Part shown: positions 19,889 to 29,488 of the stretch, piece by piece
Numbering within the stretch: the first letter of the stretch is position 1
Layout: the number at the start of each line of letters is the position of its first letter
Assembly (NCBI GenBank): GCA_949316235.1
Contig: OX438744.1
Span: 27,577,578-27,641,577 of the forward strand
DNA from: Oegoconia quadripuncta
Lineage: Eukaryota; Arthropoda; Insecta; Lepidoptera; Autostichidae
DNA length: 64,000 bases
Direction: 5' to 3'
Position numbers and translations under genes: made by a program
The notes under the pieces: generated by a model
What the model saw: only the letters and a program-made list of their open reading frames with translations
Told to the model about the DNA's origin: nothing
The model's database searches: none

Positions 19889-20370
19889 ATTCCTGTCAGC
19901 GAAACCAATGGTTGCGGGTTAGAATCCCGCGAGGAGTAAATGTTTGTTGTGTTAAATATGAACATTATATTCTCGAGTCATGGATGTTTATATTAATCAT
20001 TATCATCATCAGCCCGTAAACATCCCACTGCAGGGATATAGGCCTCCCCTCGTATATGTGGGAGTATGTGGGCCATAGTCCACCACGCTGGCCCAATGCG
20101 GGTTGAGGACTTCACATGCCTTTGAATTGCAGGTTTCCTCACGATGTTTTCCTTCACTGTTTAAGAGCAGTTGGATAAATACATATAAGTAATTAAATTA
20201 AATTTAAAAACTCATTAGTACATCGGCCTGCCTGGGAATCGCACCCGGACCTCCTAAATTGGGAGACCGCGTCTTTATATAAATATTTATTTATATTTAT
20301 CCTAGTATCCTATCCTAGTTAAGTTTGGCGACTAGATGATTGATGTAAGCGTCCGAAATATTGATTTATT
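19889..20370 (+). mobile_element. SINE-B split by a SINE-C insertion
   Basis: Left part 19889-19994 (CTGTCAGCGAAACCAATGGT, B box with one change GGTTAGAATCCC, GAGTCATGGATGTTTATATT) and right part 20276-20370 (GGCGACTAGATGATTGATGT, CGTCCGAAATATT). The tRNA head starts late, so the copy is 5'-truncated. Confidence 0.8.
19995..20275 (-). mobile_element. SINE-C, near full length, inside SINE-B
   Basis: CATCATCAGCCCGTAAACAT, GGGATATAGGCCTCCCCTCG, GGACTTCACATGCCTTTGAA, CACTGTTTAAGAGCAGTTGG and the reversed B-box area GGGAATCGCACCCGGACCTC. Reversed relative to SINE-B. The element's 3' end on the minus strand is an ATG-type repeat. Confidence 0.82.
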
Positions 20371-20675
20371 ATTTGTTTTGTTTCGGGGATTTCTAAATTT
20401 TTAATTTAAAAAATTTGTAATGTCACTGGTAAAGGAAGGGTCAACTCCTGGCAGTTTATCACAAATGAATTCAAAACATGATAACAACTAGTTAACTCGT
20501 AGTGGCAAATTATATGCCAAATTGGGTCAGTTTCACACCGACGTAACCACTTACGCATATTATCATAACACTTATTTGTCGCAATGCAAACATTGAGCAC
20601 TTATCACTTAATCTATCATTTCGAAATGAAAATGGATAGGAGATTTTTCTGTGATGCACGACCGAATAGACACAC

Positions 20676-21356
20676 TTAACCTTTGGATGGACGCGGGCAC
20701 CGATCGGTGCCAAAAAAATTTTTATACCGACAACTCTCGCGGACACCGATCGGTGTCCACGGACACCCGACTTTCAACTCTCATTTGTTATGATTATAGA
20801 GTTCCAATTCCTTTGGACTGTGTTTGAACATGTTCTCTATTAAATTCCGCACCCAATAATGTGCGTCATGTTATGTTAGCTATGATATTTAGTCTGTATT
20901 TGCGAAAATATTTTTTTTCTCTTTGGGTGGGAGTATAGGCATAGAATTCCAACTACTGTTTTTTTATTACAACGGGCTTAGAAACCTGCCATAGAGCTTC
21001 CAATTCTCATAACAATTTATTGAGTTACCCGTTTCTTAAGAAAAACATGAAATACGAGTAAATCTGTACTTTCCGTAAAAATATCAAATATATCGTGGAT
21101 ATAGGGATACCTACATATTACAACTCGTAACATTTTTCTGATTTTTTGTATTATAGCTGTAGTAGTGTTCATTCATTAAATCCACAGATAATATTATATT
21201 ACCGTAGCTATTGCTTTTCACAGATTACAAATACACCCAGTAGAAGAGTATCTATAAACGTTTTTAACACGCAGGTATTTTCGCTAATATGACAGGCGCG
21301 CCGAGATACTTGACCCTTATGAATGTTTGAGTGGGATCGGGCGACAGAGAGGTTAA
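20676..21356. mobile_element. Possible piggyBac-type non-autonomous element
   Basis: TTAA at 20676-20679 is followed by CCTTTGGATGGACGCGG, and GGCGACAGAGAGG precedes TTAA at 21353-21356. TTAA target sites and CC...GG ends fit the piggyBac superfamily. Subterminal perfect palindromes GGCACCGATCGGTGCC (near 20697) and GGACACCGATCGGTGTCC (near 20743) lie within 80 bp of the left end. The terminal inverted repeats match only weakly and no transposase was seen, so the call is tentative. Confidence 0.4.
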
Positions 21357-21383
21357 GGGGCGATTGGTCATCAGAACTCCATC

Positions 21384-21576
21384 CTGCTTCATCGTGTGTA
21401 TATTTACATAAGACGATACGACAGCCAAGCAGCTCTTAAAGCACTCGACAAGGTAGATACAACATCAGCATTGTTAAGTGAATGTGAGCTATCACTAAAC
21501 GCGCTGGCAGCCAGGGCAAAGGTGACTATAGCCCGGGTTCCCGGACACCAGGGTACGTTAGGTAAGTAGCGGACGA
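21384..21576 (+). pseudogene. LINE RNase H domain, part 1
   Basis: In one frame: YDSQAALKALDKVDT ... ARVPGHQG. This is the RNase H region found at the end of R1/Jockey/I-type LINE polyproteins: the catalytic DSQAA(L) and the GH(Q/E)G motif. The frame then slips (TAAGTAGC) near 21565 and VADE-like codons end at the SINE insertion. The remainder continues at 21908. Only the 3' portion of the LINE is present. Confidence 0.75.
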
Positions 21577-21907
21577 AACCGCCTCCGTGGCTCAATGTAA
21601 ATAAACAACATTGGGTTTACGATTCGGAGGTCGCGGGTTCGATCCCCAGGGTACATGTTTAAGTAAGTACTCGGTTTGGTTGGTGGTAGGGTATTTTAAA
21701 TGTCCGCCTGGCTAGCTACCACCATCTCATCTAAATCTGCCGCCAAGTAGCAATGTTAATAGCATTGTTGTGTTCCTAGAGAATAAGATAGCCAGTCCCC
21801 CAAATGTGTTGGGGTTTCCGGGTCAGTACGCTTCCACCTTCGATCTCATCTTCACTTAACATCAGGTGTGATTGAGGTTAAGTACCAACCCGTTGTGTAT
21901 AAAAAAA
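21577..21907 (+). mobile_element. SINE-A inserted in the LINE RNase H region
   Basis: Starts ACCGCCTCCGTGGCTCAATG and ends in A7 at 21901-21907. The B-box region is shortened (GGTTCGATCCCCAGGGTAC, lacking the CGGG). It splits LINE codons for VADE from those for AKQGA. Confidence 0.85.
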
Positions 21908-22095
21908 GGGCAAAACAGGGTGCGGCCGAACAATTTATCGACCTGGAGCCGCTACTCCCTATGTCTGCTGCAGTCACAAAAGAGGTAATCAATGAGATAA
22001 TAAAATTAGAGACACAAGAGGTGAGCAATCTACTTCAGACTAAGATGGGAAATTTTTGCCAATGATAAAATTGGAGAAGAAGAATAAATTACAGT
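21908..22095 (+). pseudogene. LINE RNase H domain, part 2
   Basis: AKQGAAEQFIDLEPLLPMSA continues the RNase H domain after the SINE. It ends in degraded sequence near 22070. Confidence 0.65.
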
Positions 22096-22109
22096 ATCTG
22101 AAATACGAG

Positions 22110-22250
22110 AAGACCGGAAGGGTTAAGATGAGGGCGTAGGTACCCCAGCTTATTTAGGGGATGGCTATCTTAGATCGAACTGCCAGAACACATTGCTGTA
22201 ACCATCGTTGCTTGGCGGCATACTTAGGTAGACATTTAAAAATGTCACTA
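22110..22250 (-). mobile_element. Degenerate SINE-A fragment
   Basis: GGGGATGGCTATCTTAGATC, CCAGAACACATTGCTGTAAC and GCTTGGCGGCATACTTAG follow the reversed SINE-A body with many changes. Confidence 0.55.
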
Positions 22251-23481
22251 AGTTTCATCAAAATCTGAGGCCACTATACGAACAAACCTTTCGCAGATAA
22301 ATCATTTGCCAACTTATACAAATCCCAATCTCTCCGTTACCAACTGTACGTTTGGTCTGCTTTTTTTAATGAAACTTTCAAGTAGCATAATGTTTTAGTT
22401 AGAGTAATATTCCTTTCGATGTTTATTGTTTACCAAGTGTTGTATTAAATAGGGTTTTATTTCTCCATACATACATGTAACCCTAACAGAAGGGTATGGC
22501 GGAAGCGAGGTGGGCGAGCAAAGCGAGCCTAACCAACCTAACCAACAGATGTCGGGGTGCCCCGAACTCCCGTGCTCTCTTCGCTCGCACCCGCCCTATA
22601 AACATTTTGTATAGTACTTACCTAGGTTCATCTAAATTATTGTTATTTCTTCTTAGGAGATAGTTTAGATATTTTTTTCAATCTATGAAAAGGGAACTTT
22701 ACACTGACGTTATTCGTCTAATAGTTGTTTGGCATAGTGAAGGATTTGACAAATGATAAATGTGCCAAGCGTTTTGTGTCATTATAATAATCAGCTTAAC
22801 AATAATTCTACCAAATGAAACGTTGTTATACAAAAATGTGCTAATCGTTAGTTGTCAAAGTGAAAAATAGGCGAAACGATGGTAATCACCAAACCATTTT
22901 CGGCTAAAAGACAGGATCCCGACCAGAAGATTTAGTGGACGGACTGAATCAGGCTCACAGTAACCAATGCTCCGCAAAGGGAATTGGATGGAATAGTCCC
23001 ACAAGTGGACCGACCATCCGTCTGTAGCCTGCAGACGTCCTATCCCCAATACCAAGTCTAAACCGCCCAATCAGTTTCACACGCAAAAACCTAGTTAATT
23101 CCTTTTTATTTCAAAACTAATGTGCTGACAGTATTGAAAAGTGGATTTTTTTTTCGAAAAAAATAAATAAGGCCTTGGAAGGTCTCACGATCTCACAGAA
23201 TACATAATTACGTTACTTATCGGCCTTTTACCAACTAATATTATGTAACTGTAGGAACCCCGGAAGATATTATTTCAACACGTAAAAGTTCAAAAACTTA
23301 ATAAATGCTAATTATAAATTCAAAATATTCATAGTTTTGTTTATATTATTTGAATACGCATTCATCACGCGATATGTACCTGCGCGTACGCAACAGTGTT
23401 TTATTTAAAACTAAAATTACAAAACTGTCCTCAATCTTAAATAAATCCATTAAGAACACTGAACTGTTCATTCGTTCGAAC
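22251..23481. other. Intronic sequence without a supported gene
   Basis: 22485-22610 is a GC-rich islet (GAGGTGGGCGAGCAAAGCGA, AACCAACCTAACCAAC) of a type seen in lepidopteran repeats. 22855-23100 is slightly GC-rich with a 71-codon minus frame of no recognisable family. The rest is AT-rich. Confidence 0.4.
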
Positions 23482-23841
23482 CTTCTTCTTCTTCTTATTT
23501 TTGAGGATGGCAACCAGTCAACCTCACTGTCGAGGGACATTATTGCCAGTTTCGAGTGACAATTTTTATTTCTTTTATTTCTTCAGTTTATAAATCAGTC
23601 TCAGTCAAAACAAGTAATTCGTCGTATAAAGAGTCTAGTCACGGTCAAGTCATTCTTCAGTAAAGTGGCAGAATGCTTTAATTTTTGGCTTTAATTTACA
23701 CTTCCTTTCATTTGTACACCATCACTAACGTTTGCTGCACAATATTCTGCCATTACTAAGCTTCAAAAGTTAGAATGCACAAATTATAAGAATTATAAAG
23801 AAAAATGCAACTTCACTCGCCGAGATCCCGCCAAAAAGTCG
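23482..23841 (-). mobile_element. Family G repeat, near full length
   Basis: Begins with a CTTCTT run, then TTGAGGATGGCAACCAGTCA, GAGTGACAATTTTTATTTC, AGTAATTCGTCGTATAAAGA, GCACAATATTCTGCCATTAC and CCGAGATCCCGCCAAAAAG. On the minus strand it contains a 20-codon frame starting MAEYCAA-like. It lacks the first TTGGCGGCTTC block present at 44082. Confidence 0.75.
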
Positions 23842-24092
23842 TTCAAACCTTTTCTAGTAAAAAATGTATTGCAGTAGTCAAACTTCAACATCATTCATTC
23901 ATTCACTCGTTCAATTATTTCACACTTATACTTTATAGTGTTACAACACTGGGCCCAGGGTCCATATAATTTACCCATTGTAAGGGAGTGGGTAAGGCCT
24001 GCCGTTTCAAAGAAACAAATTATAGATATCGCTTATTGATTACTGAGTTTTTGCAGATCAGAAAACGATACCTGCCCTTATAGCATGATATC

Positions 24093-24197
24093 ATTGGTCG
24101 CGCGCGACGTGGGAGTGAGAGTGGAATAGTTGTATATTGCATCCAAGTGAATGAGCAGGACTAATATTATCTCAAAAAAGTTTATCGCGTCTGTCAT
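24093..24197 (+). repeat. Leader segment of a duplicated unit
   Basis: GGTCGCGCGCGACGTGGGAG through AAAGTTTATCGCGTCTGTCA is almost identical to 43223-43323, with two differences by eye. In both places it directly precedes a reversed SINE-A, so leader and SINE form one duplicated block. Confidence 0.8.
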
Positions 24198-24535
24198 TTT
24201 TTATTTTATGCACGAAGGGTTCGTACTTGACCTCAATCACACCTGATGTTAAGTGAAGATGAGGCCGAAGGTGGAAGCGTACTGCCCCGGAAACCCCAAC
24301 ACATTTGGGGGACTGGCTATCTTATCTCTGACAACCGGAACACAACAATGCTATTAACATTGCTGCTTGGCGGCAGATTTAGATAAGATGGTTGTTAGCT
24401 AGCCAGGCGGACATTTTTAAAATGCCCTACCACCAACCAAACCGAGTACTTAAACATGTACCCCGCTGGGGATCGAACCCGCGACCTTCGAATCGCAAAC
24501 CCAATATTGTTTACATTGAGCCACGGAGGCGGTAA
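24198..24535 (-). mobile_element. SINE-A, full length
   Basis: T-rich tail, GCACGAAGGGTTCGTACTTG, full body, reversed B box GGGGATCGAACCCGCGACC, and GAGCCACGGAGGCGGT. Confidence 0.9.
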
Positions 24536-24814
24536 AAGTAAAAGGTGTCATGCTACATAAGTGATGAATTCCTTTTAGAGCTTAGTATCCAAAGACAACG
24601 GAATCCTAACAAGTTGGTCATAAATGTCTACATGTCTGGCCCATCACGGCATCATACATAACATCATAATGTGACTCCTTTTATACCAAATGGGGTGGTC
24701 AGAGGTATCCCAAACATTAGCGTTTGGGTGTTGCAAACGTTAATGCTTGAAACAACATTCACGGTTCACCTGTAGAAATATACAGAAATGTACACGTGAC
24801 AGTGAGTATGCCCA

Positions 24815-25193
24815 TTGTCTTTTAACGAGGAAGTATATAGATTTAGACAAATATTTAAAGAAATTAATATTTTAACATTTTCGTCACAATATATATATGA
24901 AAATCTTGTATATGTTAAGAGAAACATATATTCATTCGAGAAACATTGTGACCGACATAATGTCAATACAAGGAGCAAAAATCAATTAGCTGTACCTTTT
25001 AGTAGACTTAGTAAAGTTAGTAAGTCATTCAGTGGTCAATGTGTGCGCTCCTACAACAAGGTTCCCATGGATATACGGAATCTTACGCTTAATAAATTTA
25101 AACTTATAATAAAACAAAAATTATGTAAATAGGAATATTACAAAATTTCAGACTGCATTAAAGATAGTAATCCATGGGATTAAACGGCTCCTC
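24815..25193 (+). mobile_element. CR1/Jockey-like LINE C-terminus and 3' UTR start
   Basis: A frame to the stop at 25132 encodes FKEINILTFSSQYIYENLVY, ...NTRSKNQLAVPFSRLSKVSK and YNKVPMDIRNLTLNKFK, the familiar end of an insect CR1/Jockey-type reverse transcriptase. The 3' UTR is interrupted at 25194 by an E element and resumes at 25605. Confidence 0.85.
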
Positions 25194-25604
25194 TTTTTTT
25201 TTTTTTATATATGAGAGGGCGGCAAACGAGCATGCGCGTCACCTGATGGAAAGCAATCACCGCCGCCCATGGGCACCTACAACACCAAAAGGGTCACAGA
25301 TGCGTTGCCGGCCTTTGAGGAAGGTGTCCACCCCAGAATAAGTAGGGCAGCCTGAGCGATGAGGGATTCTCCAGCACTAATAATGCTGGTACCCTCCTGG
25401 GGTACTAACTCTTTAAATACCGCTACCATTCTGGAGAGAGACTGGAAGGTGGGCCTCCGGCGCCCTCGCTCACCGGACGAAGCGCAGTGGCAAAATGCCA
25501 CTACTCAGACGTCGGTCTTCTGCGAGAGGGTACTTCCCCGGTCGAGCCGGCCCATTCATGCTGCAAGCTAATAGCTTACAGCGTGGCTCTACCACTACAA
25601 ATCT
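25194..25604 (-). mobile_element. Element E, full-length copy
   Basis: Poly(T), then GAGAGGGCGGCAAACGAGCA, CACCTGATGGAAAGCAATCA, GGCCTTTGAGGAAGGTGTCC, CGGTCGAGCCGGCCCATTCA and CTTACAGCGTGGCTCTACCA. On the minus strand its last about 130 bp equals the end of the LINE at 13812-14190, while the first about 280 bp is unrelated to that LINE's coding sequence. A short CCTC(T) repeat flanks it, and 44791-44800 shows the same site without it. Confidence 0.85.
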
Positions 25605-25770
25605 TCCTCTACACGATATATAAAAATTGTTGTCACCTTTCTTGATGGTAAATGATTGATTGAAAAGTTTCCAGACCAGTAGTGGTCGCGTTCCGAGCTA
25701 GTGGTAGTTTAAAAAACAAATGACGTTCATAAGTGCATATTGTATTGCCTACATGAATAAATGAAATGAT
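25605..25770 (+). mobile_element. LINE 3' UTR, continued
   Basis: CCTCTACACGATATATAAAA, GTGGTCGCGTTCCGAGCTAG and GCATATTGTATTGCCTACAT match 44796-44985. Ends in ATAAATGAAATGATATGATT. Confidence 0.75.
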
Positions 25771-25919
25771 ATGATTTATTTTCGTGGAAAGTTCCTTAGT
25801 CGCCTTTTACGACACCCACTGAAAGAGATGGGTTGGTGCTATTATTTTCACGTGATGAAACCACACGGCCTATGTTAATTGCCAAAAGAAATGTACCAGG
25901 CAAACATGAATTATTATTC

Positions 25920-26185
25920 GACGACCTGTTTGGTGTAGTGCTTAGAAACTCTGCTGCTATACCAAAAGGTCGCGGGTTCGAATCCCGCTAGGGGCATATG
26001 TTTGTATGATGAATACGGACATGTGTACCCGAGTTATGGATGTTTTTCATTTATATATCTATTTATTTACAAAAAAAAAATGTATTTGTGTAGTGTATCA
26101 ACCATCTGGTATCCACAACACAAGCCTAGTTGCTTAGTGTGGCACAGATGGCGCTGTCTGTATATGTCCAAGGATATATATATTA
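25920..26185 (+). mobile_element. SINE-D, full length
   Basis: GACGACCTGTTTGGTGTAGT, B box GGTTCGAATCCC, GAATACGGACATGTGTACCC, CATCTGGTATCCACAACACA and AGATGGCGCTGTCTGTATAT. It ends 40 bp from the donor site of transporter exon 1. Confidence 0.88.
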
Positions 26186-26224
26186 GGAGGTTAGGAATTT
26201 TTATAACACATTTTCTATTCTCAC

Positions 26225-26496
26225 CTGCTTCCATATTGGCGAGAACCTGACCACAGTCTTGGAATCGGTGAGAAGAGTCGGCTCCTTATTAATATCTTTC
26301 TCACTCAACGCTAGACCTGCGCTTGAGTTGGATATCTTTATATTTTGTATGTAGTTAGCTATATGATTTGTGTTGTGCTGTTCATCTTCGTCTAGTTTCC
26401 TATATTTCTCGTTGTTGTTCTCGTTCGGCTCTTTCTCTGTTTCGTTTGTCTCTGGCACACCTTGTGTCTGATTAGATGTGTCGTCCATTTCGTTGT
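26225..26496 (-). CDS. Tret1-like sugar transporter, coding exon 1 (residues 1-88) with 8-nt leader
   Basis: ATG at 26488-26486 begins 88 codons that end exactly at donor AAGCAG|GTGAGAAT (phase 0). Just eight bases upstream of ATG is a strong acceptor (TTTAAATTCCAG|ACAACGAA), so the rest of the 5' UTR must come from an upstream exon. The start context GAAATGG is favourable. Residues: MDDTSNQTQGVPETNETEKE, then an Asn/Glu/Lys-rich hydrophilic stretch, ending VVRFSPIWKQ just before helix 1. This is a cytoplasmic tail, long for the family, with no signal peptide, as expected for a sugar porter. Seven further codons after the donor are open but intronic. Confidence 0.88.
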
Positions 26497-27357
26497 CTGG
26501 AATTTAAAGAAGAAAAACGGTTATGGATATTATCATTCATTCAGTGTACTAAGCCCCTCGTTGGTTTCAAGTACTAATCTTTGATTTTAAGCTTTTACTA
26601 ACAAAATGGGTCTTCTTATCTAAAAATTAACATTTTTATTTATTTTATTTATAAGGTTTTGCATAGACCGTATGTTTTAAGCCTTTTGTAGGTAAAACTA
26701 GATGTAAATTATCTAGAATTCTAAATAAGTCTCTACATTATTTTGACCAACTAATCATGGCTCTAATGCGCTTGGAATGGTAATTTGTAACGAACAAATC
26801 TTGTGTCACAGTGCAACAATAAAACAGTAACACAGCTTACCGAAAAACCGATGAAAAAAATATTGTTTGTCTATGTTTACTTAATATTAGATTGCCTTTT
26901 ACGATACCCAAGGTAAGAAATGTGTGTGGTTTTGTACTGTTGTGTTTCGTAATAAATAGATTAAATTGAATTATGGAATTATCCCGGTGTAAACTGTCCG
27001 TGTGTCAACATCATTTGTTTAGGAAATTATTACACGTATACATTTTAAATAAAAATGATAGTCCGAATTCAATATTAAAATTTTAGAGGGATTCTATGGA
27101 AAATTAAAAAATGTAAGGTCGTGTTGTGGTCATATCATATGAATACTCATTAAAGTAAGATTTAAAAAATATAACAATATGACTATAACTCTTTTTAAAT
27201 AAAAAAAAACGGTTAGAAATTGCTCTCCGTCCTTATTATATTTATCTCTGAACATTGCATTGATTGGATTAGTTTTTTTATATCAAAAATTGTTGTGCCC
27301 GACAGGGTTCATAATGAACTATTTGTTACTTAATTACATAATGAATTACTGTATTTC

Positions 27358-27360
<3 letters not shown>
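26497..27360. other. AT-rich stretch upstream of exon 1
   Basis: No gene or clear repeat. Presumed to be the first intron of the transporter. Contains ATTTATTTTATTTATAAGG near 26638. Confidence 0.45.
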
Positions 27361-27388
<28 letters not shown>

Positions 27389-27788
27389 TATGAGAGGGCG
27401 GCAAACGAGCATGCGGGTCACCTGATGGAAAGCAATCACCGCCGCCCATGGACACCCGCAACACCAAAAGGGTCACAGATGCGTTGCCGGCCTTTGAGGA
27501 AGGTGTCCACCCCAGAATAAGTAGGGCAGCCTGAGCGATGAGGGATTCTCCAGCACTAATAATGCTGGTACCCTCCTGGGGTACTAACTCTTTAAATACC
27601 GCTACCATTCTGGAGAGAGACTGGAAGGTGGGCCTCCGGCGCCCTCGCTCACCGGACGAAGCGCAGTGGCAAAATGCCACTACTCAGACGTCGGTCTTCT
27701 GCGAGAGGGTGGTACTTCCCCGGTCGAGCCGGCCCATTCATGCTGCAAGCTAATAGCTTACAGCGTGGCTCTACCACTACCAAATCTT
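27361..27788 (-). mobile_element. Element E, full-length copy
   Basis: Nearly identical to 25194-25604 over about 410 bp, including CTCCTGGGGTACTAACTC and GGCAAAATGCCACTACTCAG. It carries an extra GGT near 27712 and a long poly(T) (27361-27387). It lies against the coding end of a CR1/Jockey-like LINE. Confidence 0.88.
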
Positions 27789-28560
27789 GGAGTGGTATTC
27801 ATAAAACAACACTGAAAACATTAGAGGTAGCCCAGAGAGCTATACTAAAAGTTTGTACATTTCTACCCAACTAGAAAATTATACTCATCTTGTGAAGTGC
27901 TTAGTGTTCGGCAACTATACCTGCTTAGTATTATACTTAAAACACATAGTAAATTACCATACGATCCCCAGATTCTTAAGCGACGTAGAAAAGACAGTGT
28001 GCAAACAGGATTCTTTATTTCAGACTGAATTTATAAAATGTTTCTTTTGTTTCCTTGGTCCTTTTATTTACAATAAAATTAACAGATATGTAGATATTTA
28101 TTCATTATCGAAAACCTTATGTAAAAAGAAAGTATCAAGCTGGCTTCAAAAACTATTATACGATGAAACGGAACAGCTACTCATCGTCATAAAGTAGTAG
28201 GTACACTAATTGTAAAATATGAATAAATAAATAATATTATTAACAATTTAAATATCTATTACCTACTCGCAATCACTATTCGACACACCCTCTCACACAT
28301 ATCTTGTTTTAAGATCAAATTACTAGTTTGTTTTATTTAAGCTTGAAATTACTTCTTATTTAGTATACTTCTATTTTAGCATTAAAAGGGAGCGGCGCTG
28401 ACTGCCGAGATACAGGTTCTCACCTAGTTCGACAGCAGATGCCTACATTTTATAAGTAGATACAATAATATATTTCCAATTCAAGCTTATATATCTAATA
28501 TTTAAATTGTATGCTGTTTTTTTGGAAATAAACATTTATTTATTTATTTATTTATTATTT
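27789..28560 (+). mobile_element. CR1/Jockey-like LINE C-terminus and 3' UTR
   Basis: First frame WSGIHKTTLKTLEVAQRAIL, the late thumb region of a LINE reverse transcriptase, then a frameshift near 27870. The second frame runs to a stop at about 28197 with DSLFQTEFIKCFFCFLGPFI and SWLQKLLYDETEQLL, the usual C-terminus of the family. The 3' UTR ends in AATAAACATTTATTTATTTA. Disabled. Confidence 0.8.
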
Positions 28561-29204
28561 CATTTTAATATGACCACCTATACATACCTATATTATGGAA
28601 TACAATAAAGAATTGAATTGAAAGTATACTATACTCTACAATTATTTCACTAGACCCCACTCGTTCTTGGCCATTTTTTATCACAAAATACAATTATATA
28701 TTTAAACAGAAGAAAGAAAAAAATAAACGGACTTTCATCAAGTCCACGCTCGCTTATCATATAAATAAGTAGTTCGACATTTTTAAATATATTTATACAG
28801 TGTGGTTTTCGGCATAAAAAATCTGTCAAAAAGTGAGAATCGAAGAAATTTTTTTTTATTTAGTTTCAGTTTACGTTAAAAAGGTTGTTTAAATAGTGGA
28901 CTTACTGATATTATTAATGTATACTGTACCTAAATGGAATCTGTAGTTGCTTTGGAGTCCTAGTTGTATAATGAGCTGTCCTTTCACTGCTGGCGTACAC
29001 TCGGGTACGAGATTATCACGTTTACATTTATTAGTTCACGCAGTCGGTTTAGTTATCTTTACTGAGGCTCACAATATTAGCACGAATTGATTTACTTAAG
29101 AATCATAAAAATCGGCACACCTGATTCGTCTCTAGCGCTACAAAGGAATAAACATATAGACTGATAAACACATTACCTTCCTTTGCGTCGCGCAGTCGGC
29201 TAAT
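28561..29204. other. No feature seen
   Basis: AT-rich. CAATAAAGAATTGAATTGAA near 28605 suggests another LINE 3' end. Nothing else was recognised. Confidence 0.4.
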
Positions 29205-29488
29205 TATCATCATCATCAGCCCGTAAACATCCCATTACAGGGATATAGGCCTTCCTTTGTATATGAGGGAGTAAGGGCCACGTTGGCCCAATGCGGTTGG
29301 GGACTTCACATGCCTTTGAATTTTTATTTCTCAGTTGTTGTTTTCCTTCACCGTTTAAGAGCAGTCGGATAAATGCACATAAGTACTTAAATTAAATTTA
29401 AAAACTTATTGGTACATGGCCTGCCTGGGAATCAAACTCGGACCTCCTAAATTGGGAGACCGGTTAACCGCTGAGCCACCGACGCTCA
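29205..29488 (-). mobile_element. SINE-C, full length
   Basis: ATCATCATCAGCCCGTAAAC, GGGATATAGGCCTTCC, GGACTTCACATGCCTTTGAA, GCCTGGGAATCAAACTCGGA and CGGTTAACCGCTGAGCCACC, which is the reversed A box TGGCTCAGCGGTTAA. Confidence 0.85.

Larger units (their letters stand above)
19596..26224 (-). other. Transporter intron between exons 2 and 1
   Basis: 6,629 bp phase-0 intron with donor GTGAGAAT after exon 1 and acceptor TTCCAG before exon 2. Filled by nested repeats listed separately. No host gene seen inside. Confidence 0.85.

Noticed and set aside
25277..25571. Frames on both strands of element E (also in the 27361 copy)
   Set aside because: They are shared only because E is repeated. The peptide has no known domain and its end is LINE-tail sequence in another frame.
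26201..26224. Seven extra codons (to a stop) after the first coding exon
   Set aside because: They follow a strong donor AAGCAG|GTGAGAAT. The next exon joins in phase with the sugar-porter helix 1.
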